DNA of 64,000 nucleotides from Pelagimonas sp. (lineage in GTDB: Bacteria > Pseudomonadota > Alphaproteobacteria > Rhodobacterales > Rhodobacteraceae), in contig JAOARQ010000017.1 in assembly GCA_025210455.1 (NCBI GenBank), forward strand, positions 143,705 to 207,704, written 5' to 3'. A program made the position numbers and the translations under genes. Below, piece by piece: positions 48,404 through 57,289 of the stretch. The first letter of the stretch is position 1. The number at the start of each line of letters is the position of its first letter. The notes under the pieces were generated by a model. The model saw nothing but the letters and a program-made list of their open reading frames with translations. It had not been told where the DNA came from and made no database searches.

Positions 48404-48832
48404 AAGTTCGAAGGCGCCATTGCTGTCAATGCGTATAACGTTCAGAAAGGTGCTGCTAGCGTCGGTCACGCCCATACACATGGCTCCAGCTACCCCAGCG
48501 TAAGTCGCGACGATCTATGCACGCGTCGTACCATCCGAACCGATGAAATTCAGGGCATTCAGGGTTTCATCGACGGATCAGGAGCGGCGGGCAACGTCTC
48601 CGATGGCAGCGCGCTTTCGCTTGCCGTGAATGGCGTGGCCATTGATGAGATGGTGTTCCACAGCTTCTCAGCAGCTATGAACTTAGACGGGGTGCAGCAT
48701 GCCCTATCCGGTGTCGACGTAGGCGGTGAGGCAATTACCGTAGGGTTTGAAGACCTTACAGGCGGAGGGGACAGAGATTATGAGGATGTCGTCTTCCGCG
48801 TTGAAACAGTGGATGATTTCATATTCGTGTAA
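48404..48832 (+). pseudogene. 3' remnant of a DUF4114-type secreted protein gene
   Basis: About 140 residues open to a normal stop. The last 60 contain DGVQHALSG and VGFEDLTGGGDRDYEDVVF, the hallmark of DUF4114, a domain found in large secreted or surface calcium-binding proteins. The 5' part is missing: the frame runs straight into the truncated IS3 OrfB, so a deletion joined the two. No start codon or ribosome site belongs to this fragment. Confidence 0.7.
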
Positions 48833-49190
48833 TTTGAAGATTAAATACCTCGATATCTTGTCGCAGCAGGGAGGATGCAACGGAGGGCAGCACGCCCTCC
48901 TTGCCGAGGACGGGCTGGCCCGCCCGCAGCCAAGATGCGGTGTAGCGCACCGCACATCTTGCGTGTTCTACTATCTTCATAGGACTCCCCATTCGGTGCT
49001 GTGTTACTTTGCAAGGAATGTGCTACACGGTGGGCGCTGAACGCCCCCAATCGACATTGGTGTTGCCGACTATTCATTGTACCGGCTCTGCGTACATCTC
49101 AATTAGCCTTAGACCGCTCGCGGCCCATTGCTGACATCTGGTCAATGCACTGTCGTTGCGGAACAGCATCGTCAAAGCGGCCATTCCTAG
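48833..49190. other. Non-coding stretch with clustered palindromes
   Basis: No convincing gene. It holds GGAGGGC/GCCCTCC (48882-48888 with 48894-48900), CAAGATGCGGTG with CACCGCACATCTTG (about 48931-48962) and GGGCG/CGCCC near 49034. The palindromes are packed within 160 bases next to IS debris and might be a relic of a plasmid or transfer origin; no known oriT or nic sequence is recognised. Confidence 0.35.
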
Positions 49191-49802
49191 CTAGCGCTCT
49201 GATCGCTTCGCAAACGGAAGCTTCAACTGCCGGTCTATAGCGAGATGGGACAACGGCCTACCCAAAATCTCCTCGGCCCTCAATATGACTGAAGCCGAAG
49301 CACGTGCGTCCTCCCCTGCGTCGTGGTGATGGAACTCAAGACCAAGGTGTTTTTTGAGGTTCGCGAGACCATGCCCACCAGCCCCCTTCAGTGCTGGCCA
49401 TGCCCTTCGGGCAATCGTGACGCTGTTGGTCCAATGCGACGTGACCATTGGTAAATCATACCGCGCGCAAGCGGCCGTTAGAGCCTTTTCATCAAAAGTG
49501 CTGTGCTGCACGAGGCTGTGTGTATTCAGGAGTTCAAACAAGGCCATATAAACCGTTGGAAACGTCCCGGCCCCGGCGACAGTGTCTGCAGAAATCCCAT
49601 GCAAATTTGTGTTAAACGCTTCAAATGGCTCCTCGGGATCAACCAAGACTGAATAGGTCTGCAAACTGCCGGTATCGCTGACAAAACAAAGGCCAATCTG
49701 GCAGATCCCACCGATTGTTTTACCCGCTGCTTCAACGTCCAACGCAATAAAGCGAAAAGGACCAGCAGGCGGCGTTCTGAGGTGACCAAATTTATTCAAC
49801 AT
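49191..49802 (-). CDS. DEDDh-type 3'-5' exonuclease
   Basis: About 203 residues. ExoI is FIALDVEAAG (the paired Asp and Glu), ExoII lies in the LVQHSTFDEKALTAA segment (Asp) and ExoIII is HHDAGEDARASA (His and Asp), so all four metal residues and the histidine are present. It resembles the epsilon proofreading subunit and RNase T group but is a stand-alone domain. ATG at 49802 or GTG at 49808 are both possible starts. The gene lies in transferred DNA, and its tail runs into a region of no features, so a role in plasmid or phage defence is possible but unproven. Confidence 0.82.
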   Translation of the reverse strand: MLNKFGHLRTPPAGPFRFIALDVEAAGKTIGGICQIGLCFVSDTGSLQTYSVLVDPEEPFEAFNTNLHGISADTVAGAGTFPTVYMALFELLNTHSLVQHSTFDEKALTAACARYDLPMVTSHWTNSVTIARRAWPALKGAGGHGLANLKKHLGLEFHHHDAGEDARASASVILRAEEILGRPLSHLAIDRQLKLPFAKRSER

Positions 49803-49913
49803 GCTCACCCATTGGCTGCCCGATATTTGTGGGATGGTCTCATCCTGCGCCTCAAAGTCAACAAGTTAACTGACCAGTATTGTTAACTTTGCGCGCACAC
49901 CCCAAAGTTGCCA

Positions 49914-50483
49914 CTATACCCCCCAAGGGCAAAGCGCTTCGACCTTCTGGCGGCCCAGTTTTTCCAGTGTTTCTATGTTGTCCAAATAGATCCTCTCTGG
50001 ATTTGAAACATGGGCGAGGATCTTTTCCATCTCATCTTGGCGCAGAAGATGAATGGTCGGATAAGGCGCGCGATTGGTAAAGTGGCTAAGATCGTCCGCC
50101 TCCACACCCTCAAACCGATAGTGCGGATGAAATGATGCCAGTTGCACATGCTCTGTCAGTTCTGCGTCCTCCAAGAGCTGCTGGAACCAGTCGAGCACAT
50201 CGAGAAAATCATCGAACTTTGCCAGTGCTTGGGTAAACATGAGCAAGCTCGTGGCAATGTCGTCTGCAATGGACACAAGCAAGCGTTGCAATTCATTCAC
50301 ATAGAACTGTTTTAAGTCTGCATCACTGGTGACATCACACACAGCGTAATGCACCTGATTGCGAGCGATGACGCTAGAGGAGAATGGGCATAGATTGTGC
50401 CCAACGACCATTTGTTCTAACCACTGAAGGGTGTTTTTCACCACATCTTGATGATCTGCTGATAGCGCTTTTAGGTCAAACAT
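49914..50483 (-). CDS. DUF1415 domain-containing protein
   Basis: 189 residues. DUF1415 is recognised from VVGHNLCPFSS near the N-terminus, FHPHYRF in the middle and HFTNRAPYPTIHLLRQDE. The family is mostly found in gammaproteobacteria and cyanobacteria, so lateral transfer is likely here. No role is established. It has lower GC than the core genes to the left. Confidence 0.85.
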   Translation of the reverse strand: MFDLKALSADHQDVVKNTLQWLEQMVVGHNLCPFSSSVIARNQVHYAVCDVTSDADLKQFYVNELQRLLVSIADDIATSLLMFTQALAKFDDFLDVLDWFQQLLEDAELTEHVQLASFHPHYRFEGVEADDLSHFTNRAPYPTIHLLRQDEMEKILAHVSNPERIYLDNIETLEKLGRQKVEALCPWGV

Positions 50484-50732
50484 CTTGATACGGCAGGCCT
50501 TTCTTTACTTGATCAACTCAAAGCACGTTTTTGTCGGTACTTCCACTCAGTTTGAAATCACTAAAGTTATCGAAATGGCGCAGTCACCGCCGTCTACATT
50601 GTGTCATGCGATCCACCATCATGTGCGAACGGCCCAGAGCTGCCATTCACCTATCACTGGTCATGCCGCAGCTCGCCACGCCCCTTTGGCACGACGCCTG
50701 AGGTCAGATCATTAAGAATGCGTCTCGTAGAT
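50484..50732. other. Intergenic stretch
   Basis: About 250 bases with no gene, repeat or RNA that I can support. It separates the DUF1415 gene from phage-derived fragments. Confidence 0.4.
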
Positions 50733-50860
50733 TGCGCAGTATGAACGAAACCGTTTCGTGGCCCAACGTCCAGTATCTCCGGCCCTTTTTCACCGACAAG
50801 ATATCGGCCACCTGCATGAACTGGACCAACCACCCCACCACGCGTCACATGATCAATTCC
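50733..50860 (-). pseudogene. Possible phage tail tape-measure fragment
   Basis: Read on the minus strand, the sequence gives TRGGVVGPVHAGGRYLVGEK then GPEILDV, which is very like the C-terminal end of phage tail tape-measure proteins (GGxxGP ... YLVGExGPE). Only about 40 residues are left. It overlaps or abuts the beginning of the plus-strand methyltransferase fragment, so the exact junction is not clear. Chance antisense similarity cannot be excluded. Confidence 0.35.
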
Positions 50861-51362
50861 ATATACTCTGTGGATCCGCGTGACGTCGCGCAGGGCCGCC
50901 GCGTGGGCTTTAGCTGGTTCAGCCCTGACTGCACCGATCATTCCAACGCGAAGGGCGGCAAGCCCATCGAACGCAACCGCAGGGATCTGGCTAAGGTGGT
51001 GCCCCATTGGGCCAAGCTAGTGCGCCCCGAAGTGATCATTGTTGAGAACGTGGCCGAGTTCCAGGGCTGGGGGCCATTGCGCCAAAAGCACGTTGGCGGC
51101 AAGGAACCACCCAATGCCCCCACCACCCATGAAGAATGGGAAGCGCTGCCACCCGAATACAAGGGCCAGCCCCAGTTTGACAAAAACGGCAGGGCCGTGT
51201 TTGAACGCTGCCCGTTCCGCAAGGGGCAGACCTTTAAGAAATGGGTGCGCCAGTTGCGCCGCCTTGGGTATCAGGTGGAATGGCGGGTTCTGCGCGCCTG
51301 TGATTTCGGTGCGCCCACAATTCGCAAACGCCTGTTCATCATAGCCCGCCGCGACCTGAGCC
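50822..51362 (+). pseudogene. Truncated phage-type DNA cytosine-5 methyltransferase
   Basis: About 180 residues of a C5-cytosine methyltransferase. The frame holds NHPTTRHM, WFSPDCTDHSNAKGG (motif IV region, with the catalytic cysteine of PC written as PDC), VIIVENVAEFQGWGPL and the motif VIII-like RACDFGAPTIRKRLFIIARRD. Motif I (SAM-binding FxGxG) and the C-terminal motifs IX-X are missing: similarity stops at about 51362, where the frame continues into unrelated residues. It is a relic of a prophage or plasmid. Confidence 0.8.
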
Positions 51363-51567
51363 TTTTGTCACGAATGAAGGCGAGAACCTCTAATAAACTG
51401 CTTTGGTGGATTTGTGTGATAGAACTGACTCTCTTCCGTTCCCTTGGCCGATCTACATTCAAGTCAAAGTCTGCTCATGGACGCAAATTTTGCGACGTGG
51501 TTACGCTATTGAAACTCTGCGAGTTTGCCCGTATCAATTTTGTATACCTTTATATCGCAGGCATTTC

Positions 51568-54120
51568 ATGCAGTTAACTCCCATTTATTCACAACACCTA
51601 TTCACCTCTGCCGTTCGCACCATCACCACTGATTTTCTAAAGGAGGCTTACCTTTGCCCCCACACAGAGTTTTCTGATGTTTCGGATTTCTTGAAGGCGG
51701 CGGAATTTCCTTGGGCGGGAAGCTACCAACAGGATCCAGCCGGAATTGAGAAACATGTCAAAGCCATGCTGCGCGACCTGATGCAGGCTACACCAGAGTT
51801 GGATGCGCAAAACATCGATTTATCGTCGCTACCTGAGGGGCGAGCCAAAGTTCATCTGTTAGCGCTCAAAACGCTGTGGGAACGCTGCGGTACATTGCCT
51901 GATGATCTTGCTACCATAAGACACGTGATCATGTCGGATGCCAATGATGCATTAGAGAGCTTGCCGTTAACAACAGACACGCCTTGCGCCTTCGCCAATG
52001 AGGCACAGCGTAGTCTGCATAGCGCGTTACTTGCCCATCATGGAACGCGGTCTTTGCAAAAACATAGCACTCCCAATTCTGGAGGTTTTTTACACCATGT
52101 TCAGGTAAATTTACTCTGTGATTGCGAACCACAGAATCTGGACGACAGCGTAGCATTCATCGGCGTGCGTGATCTGATCGAAGAAGCTGAATTCGCAGCG
52201 GCTCGGATCCAAAAGCGATGCAATGAAGGAATGAAAACGCAGGATTTTGGCATCCTCTTACCAGAAGATCCGTTGTATCATTCAGCTCTGGCATCGGCAT
52301 TTGCCCGTTTCGGCCTGCCCATTTCGGGCCTCCACGGAGATCCGCTTCGAGACCACTCTGCAGAAGTGTTAACTCTTACATTGAACTGTCTGAAATCGCA
52401 CAGCGCAAGAATGGCGAAGGCCAGCCTGTGTCTCTCTCCTCTCATGCCGTGGGACGCTCAACAGGGGCATGAAATTAGCCGCGCCATAATGTTTGGCGGG
52501 CTTGGGCGCATTCTCGAAGACCGACCTGAAGCCAAATCTATTTTGGATCTGCTGCGCCCAGTAACGAGCTATGGCGCTCTATTTGCCCGCCTAGACGCGC
52601 TGTCAAAGCATCTAAGGCCATCTGATTTCTCCCAGAGAATTGCGGGTCTCAGACCATTGGCGACTGATGCGCCGATAGATTGGCATAAACTGGAACAGAC
52701 GGCTGTGTCACGCGATGTGAGAAGTGATGCGCCACCCATGACCGTTGAGGGTGTCAGCCTGTTTTCCGCAAATGCACTGCCTTGGAGACCGGTCAAGGAA
52801 CTCATCATTCTGGGTATGACAGGGGCTAACTGGCCAACTCCGGTACGGGCAAATCCCTTTTTCACCGAGAGCGAGTTTGAACTGATCGCACAAAAAACCG
52901 GTCTGGTTCTCAGCTCGCGCAAACGCATTTTGGCCCGCAATCTGGAACTCTTCCGCCAGCAAATAGGTGCAGCCGAGACGAGGCTTACACTGTGTGCCTC
53001 AGCGAGAGATTTGATGGGGAAACGTCTGGGGACATCTGTTGCTCTAACATTGATTGCAAAGGCCTGCGGCGAATTGAAAGACCCGATGGCGCTTTTGCGA
53101 TCACCCGTTTCAGACGACGCATCAATTGAAAATGTGCCGCTTGATCCTGAGCTCTGTGCACCGCGTTTACCCACCGGTGATTCCGTCATGATTGGTGGTA
53201 ATCTGATGTTGTTGCGCCATGAAGCAGGCACGAACATCATGAAACCCCAATCGGTTTCTCGGTTGGAAACCATGCTGACCGCGCCTTTGGCTTGGGCACT
53301 TGGGGAAATCGGAGCCGAGGAACACCAGTGGCTGCCACAAAAACTAGATGTCATGTTGCTAGGCACTATCGTGCATGAAGTGCTCGAGCACAGTTTCCCT
53401 GAGGGCTGCAATATTCCTGATGATGCCGAGCTATCGGATCGTTTGCCGCAGATTTTTTCCGATGCCATCAATAAAAATGCTCCGTGGCTATGTGAAACCG
53501 CATGGGATTTGGAGCGGCAAAACCTGTTTATTGAAGCAAGCTCTGCGGCACTGTCATGGGCAGGCTTTTTGCGGACCACTGGCGCTGAAGTGTTAGGAAA
53601 TGAACAACATCTCCAAGGCAGTAGCCCCAGCTTGCTAATCCGCACCCATGGATATGCCGATTGTCTTTTGCGTTTACCTGATGGAAAGATCATGGTGGTG
53701 GACCACAAGAGGTCTAAATCCGCCAAGAGATTGGGGCGCTTGGAAAAAAGCGCTGATCTTCAAGCGACGCTCTACAAAGAAATGCTACTTAACCCGCAAG
53801 GCGATGACGCATTGGATTTGCGCGAAACTGGAGCAAACAACATTATTCCAGCCTATCACACGACCCTGGATCATACGGTAGTAGCGGGTGAAAATGCCCA
53901 TGACATCGCCGGAATTCAGACGGTTCCGGGCGACATCGCCAGCGCGGCGTTGGATCTGCTGTCCGACCGAATCAAGGATCTGACAGTCGGAAAAATCCCG
54001 CTGAGCACAACTGCAGATGACGCGCTATTTTCAAAAGACATGGGGATCACGCCCTACGCGCTGCACGACAATCGCATTGTGTCTGCTTTTTTGATTGATG
54101 AACAAGGGGCCACAGCATGA
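51568..54120 (+). CDS. AddB-like PD-(D/E)XK nuclease protein, gene 1 of putative defence operon
   Basis: 850 residues. Residues about 200-480 resemble the AddB/RecC helicase-like part (DFGILLPEDPLYHSALASAFARFG, then ELIILGMTGANWPTP), but no Walker A P-loop is found. The C-terminal third is a RecB-family nuclease: His603 in VHEVLEH, GYADCLL, Asp712 and Lys in VVDHKRS and the Gln732-Tyr736 QATLY motif. The iron-sulphur cysteines of Bacillus AddB are absent. It is about 100 residues shorter than housekeeping AddB and has atypical N-terminal sequence. ATGA overlap with the next gene repeats the addB-addA order. GC content is visibly lower than the left of the window. Confidence 0.85.
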   Translation: MQLTPIYSQHLFTSAVRTITTDFLKEAYLCPHTEFSDVSDFLKAAEFPWAGSYQQDPAGIEKHVKAMLRDLMQATPELDAQNIDLSSLPEGRAKVHLLALKTLWERCGTLPDDLATIRHVIMSDANDALESLPLTTDTPCAFANEAQRSLHSALLAHHGTRSLQKHSTPNSGGFLHHVQVNLLCDCEPQNLDDSVAFIGVRDLIEEAEFAAARIQKRCNEGMKTQDFGILLPEDPLYHSALASAFARFGLPISGLHGDPLRDHSAEVLTLTLNCLKSHSARMAKASLCLSPLMPWDAQQGHEISRAIMFGGLGRILEDRPEAKSILDLLRPVTSYGALFARLDALSKHLRPSDFSQRIAGLRPLATDAPIDWHKLEQTAVSRDVRSDAPPMTVEGVSLFSANALPWRPVKELIILGMTGANWPTPVRANPFFTESEFELIAQKTGLVLSSRKRILARNLELFRQQIGAAETRLTLCASARDLMGKRLGTSVALTLIAKACGELKDPMALLRSPVSDDASIENVPLDPELCAPRLPTGDSVMIGGNLMLLRHEAGTNIMKPQSVSRLETMLTAPLAWALGEIGAEEHQWLPQKLDVMLLGTIVHEVLEHSFPEGCNIPDDAELSDRLPQIFSDAINKNAPWLCETAWDLERQNLFIEASSAALSWAGFLRTTGAEVLGNEQHLQGSSPSLLIRTHGYADCLLRLPDGKIMVVDHKRSKSAKRLGRLEKSADLQATLYKEMLLNPQGDDALDLRETGANNIIPAYHTTLDHTVVAGENAHDIAGIQTVPGDIASAALDLLSDRIKDLTVGKIPLSTTADDALFSKDMGITPYALHDNRIVSAFLIDEQGATA

Positions 54121-57100
54121 GCCGCGACCTTACGATTGTCCCCGCTGGTGCCGGGTCCGGGAAAACCTATCGCATTGAAACCACGCTTTCGAAATGGCTC
54201 CAAGACGGAGCGATCAAAGCAGACAGAATTTTGGCCGTGACCTTCACAGAAGCGGCGGCAAGCGACATGAAAGCACGCATTCGCTCGCGGCTGCTGCAAG
54301 ACAGGCGCACCGAGGACGCGCTTGCACTCGATCGCGCGTATGTCGGAACGATTCACGCCCTTGGCCAACGTATCCTGACAGAACATGCTTTTGCTGCTGG
54401 AAATGCCCCAACGTCGCGTTTGTTGGATGAAACAGAGCGAGACCTGTTGATCCGCGAGCAAATTGCCAGATCAAGAGCCCTGCGTCCCGTTGCTGAAAAT
54501 CTGGGACGATTTGGGTATCAGTTTGGAAATGCTGGCAGTGCCGAAGACCAGTTTCGCGGTACAGTTCTATCGCTGATCAACATCTTGAGCGGTCTAGGGG
54601 CGCGTGCAACAGATGCCGGATTGATCGATGATCTGGTTCAAGATTTGACCAATGACTACGGCAAACCAGGGGATGATAAGGCGCTTCATGCAGCTTTGAA
54701 ATCAGCCGCTCAGAACATGATCTCAACCTTTCCCAAAGATGTCAGTGAAAACGTCACAGCGAAGGGGCCAAAGGCGTCCCTCAGGGGGGATCACAAGCTC
54801 GTCCAGGGGGCAGCAACCACAGATATTTTGACAACCGATTGGTCGGTTTGGCAAAAACTGCGCAATCTTTTCGTCTCCAATCGAAACTCAAAAACCCCGG
54901 ATAGATATGACGATCTCGCAGAAAAGATCATGGCTGCTGCGGACAGCATCGAACAACATCCCGGTCCGTTGAATGACGCAATCGCTCATATCACCGCACT
55001 GGTGCATGGGGCGCAGGAAATTCTTGCAGCCTACGAAGCCGAAAAACGTGCCCGCGGTTTGATCGATTATGCAGACATGATTGCAAGAACCGAAGCCGTT
55101 TTGCGCGAAAACCCAGATACGCTATCGGCCGTTCTGGATGAGGTCGATTGCGTTGTCATTGACGAATTTCAAGACACCAACCCGGTACAGTTTGCGCTCT
55201 TGTGGCGCTTGGCGCAGAATGCGCCCAAAGCACTGATCGTTGGTGATCGCAAACAAGCCATTATGGGCTTTCAGGGGGCTGATCCACGGCTTTCGGCGGC
55301 GCTGGATGCTCAACATCATGATGCGTTGGATCCGCTGGATTGCAACTGGCGTTCGGTGCCAGAAATTATGCATTTTGTAAATGCGCTTGGTCGGGGGGTG
55401 TTTGGCGATGATTATGACCCGCTAACACCGCAGGTTTCGCCTGCAAGCGGCCCAGCTCTGTCCGTTCTTAACCTTGAGGGCAAGCTAGATCACAAATTCC
55501 AGTGTATTGCAGAATATATCGACGAAATTCTGGCCAGCGACAGACAAATCCGCCGAGGATCTGACGGCCCATATCGTGATATTGAGCCCAGCGATGTAGC
55601 CGTATTGGTTTACACCAAGGGTCATGCCCAAAAAATGGCTGATGCATTACGTGCCTATGGATTGCCGGTGCGCCTACCGGAAAGTGGCTGGTACGACAGC
55701 TTGATCGTTGATCTGGCGCGTGCGGCTTTGGCCTATGCCGCCAATCCTGCGGATAAATTCGCAGCAATCAATCTTGGCACTCGTGGCCCTGATCGGCTTG
55801 ATTTGGCACTGGCTTTTCATGGTGTGAAGGATGACACCATCGACGAAGCGCAGGTGTTAAAAGACCTGAAATCCCTATCCCCTTCTCTTGTAACGCTACC
55901 CGTCGCTGATGCACTACAGCAGGTTCTTCGGGCATCCGGTTTGTGGGACTGGGCCAAACGATTGCCAAACTCCGATCAGGCCAGCGCCGATTTGAAGCGC
56001 CTCATCCTTGAGGCCCAGACGTTCGATAGCGCACCAACGGGACTGAGGGAAGCTGCCGGATTTTATGGCGCATCCATCGACGTTTTCCTTGGCTGGCTTT
56101 GTGATCTGGTGGACCGTAGCGACGACACTCACCCAGACCCATCGGGCTGGACAACCCCGGGCATTGAAATTTCGACCTGGCACTCATCCAAAGGCCGAGA
56201 ATGGCCTGTCACCATCGTTGCCGGTTGGGACAAAGATATTCGCGATCGCCCGCATACAATCCGCGCTGAATTTTCCGGTTTTGATGATCTGAACGATGTT
56301 CTGGCTCGTGCAAAGCTTAGTTGGCATGCGCCTTTTTCTGCCTCGGGGCAAAAAGAAAAACAGGCTCTCAAACAACAAGGCGCAGATGAGGAAGCCGCAG
56401 CGCGGGCGATCTATGTGGCGCTCACACGCGCGCGTGAAACACTGGTTCTGGCCCTCCCCAAAGCCCCGGCTGCCGACAAAGATCGACCTGCAACAATGTA
56501 TGATTTGCTGATCGAACGCACCGGATTTGCGCAGACAACTGGTGAGATTTCTCTCGGGGAGCAAAGCTTTGAGGCCAAGATCCACACCTATGCCAAGGAT
56601 TATCAACTGGATCCGACGTCTGAGGAACAAGCGACACAAACCCAGTCTTTTGGCGTCTTGAACACCGACTTCCCAAATACGCCCCTAACGCTCTGGCGCT
56701 CCAGCCCATCCACGCTGGATACGGCGAAATCCGCCACCCCAATTGCAGAACACTTCGAATATTCTGAGGCTTTGCCAAAGGCGACCACCGACATGACCGC
56801 TGCTGAGCGCGGCACGGCCTGTCATTTGGCATTCCGCGTCATGTTTGAACGTCCAGAGGCGAAAACACGCCTTATGGCCACGATTGCGCTTGAAGAGGCT
56901 GAAATCAATGCACTGGAGCGCCAAGCAGGTGCCTTGCGCCAATTTCTCGGCGATCTTGGCTACGAGGACTTCCACCTCGAACTGCCCCTGCAACAGCAAA
57001 ACGAAAATGGCGCAGAAATGAACGCTATTATCGATTTGCTGGCCGTCGGGGACCACGGCATCGCAATCATAGACCACAAGACTGGCACGTGTTCCGATTT

Positions 57101-57263
57101 ACAAAATGGTCTCGCGGGATATTGGCCACAATTATCCGCATACCAGGATCTGGCCGCAAAACAATGGCCTGATAAACCTGTCACCCATATCGCAATCAAC
57201 TGGATGGACGAGGGCAAAATCAGCATGATAACAATCCCCGCTATGGCTTCGGCCGCATCCTGA
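54117..57263 (+). CDS. AddA-like UvrD/Rep helicase with C-terminal nuclease, gene 2
   Basis: 1048 residues of superfamily 1A. Motifs: I PAGAGSGKT (10-17), Ia AVTFTEAAASDMK, II DEFQDT (349-354), III GDRKQAIMGFQGAD, IV NWRSVPEIM, V TWHSSKGREWP (about 686-696), VI YVALTRARETL. At the C-terminus the RecB-like nuclease has AIIDLLAV, IIDHKTG (Asp986, Lys988) and QLSAY. All catalytic residues look intact, so it should be an active 3'-5' helicase-nuclease that works with the AddB-like partner on DNA ends. Housekeeping AddA is generally longer. It is probably a second, specialised AddAB-type pair. Confidence 0.88.
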   Translation: MSRDLTIVPAGAGSGKTYRIETTLSKWLQDGAIKADRILAVTFTEAAASDMKARIRSRLLQDRRTEDALALDRAYVGTIHALGQRILTEHAFAAGNAPTSRLLDETERDLLIREQIARSRALRPVAENLGRFGYQFGNAGSAEDQFRGTVLSLINILSGLGARATDAGLIDDLVQDLTNDYGKPGDDKALHAALKSAAQNMISTFPKDVSENVTAKGPKASLRGDHKLVQGAATTDILTTDWSVWQKLRNLFVSNRNSKTPDRYDDLAEKIMAAADSIEQHPGPLNDAIAHITALVHGAQEILAAYEAEKRARGLIDYADMIARTEAVLRENPDTLSAVLDEVDCVVIDEFQDTNPVQFALLWRLAQNAPKALIVGDRKQAIMGFQGADPRLSAALDAQHHDALDPLDCNWRSVPEIMHFVNALGRGVFGDDYDPLTPQVSPASGPALSVLNLEGKLDHKFQCIAEYIDEILASDRQIRRGSDGPYRDIEPSDVAVLVYTKGHAQKMADALRAYGLPVRLPESGWYDSLIVDLARAALAYAANPADKFAAINLGTRGPDRLDLALAFHGVKDDTIDEAQVLKDLKSLSPSLVTLPVADALQQVLRASGLWDWAKRLPNSDQASADLKRLILEAQTFDSAPTGLREAAGFYGASIDVFLGWLCDLVDRSDDTHPDPSGWTTPGIEISTWHSSKGREWPVTIVAGWDKDIRDRPHTIRAEFSGFDDLNDVLARAKLSWHAPFSASGQKEKQALKQQGADEEAAARAIYVALTRARETLVLALPKAPAADKDRPATMYDLLIERTGFAQTTGEISLGEQSFEAKIHTYAKDYQLDPTSEEQATQTQSFGVLNTDFPNTPLTLWRSSPSTLDTAKSATPIAEHFEYSEALPKATTDMTAAERGTACHLAFRVMFERPEAKTRLMATIALEEAEINALERQAGALRQFLGDLGYEDFHLELPLQQQNENGAEMNAIIDLLAVGDHGIAIIDHKTGTCSDLQNGLAGYWPQLSAYQDLAAKQWPDKPVTHIAINWMDEGKISMITIPAMASAAS

Positions 57264-57289
57264 AAAAACGCCAAGTCAAAAGAATATAC

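Noticed and set aside
52569..53726. Long open frame (385 codons) on the minus strand
   Set aside because: It lies fully antisense to the AddB-like gene, is rich in Ser/Arg in the pattern of a shadow frame and has no family motifs.
51568..57263. Housekeeping addAB
   Set aside because: Shorter, divergent, lower GC, embedded in phage debris and fused into a five-gene operon; treated as a specialised pair instead.
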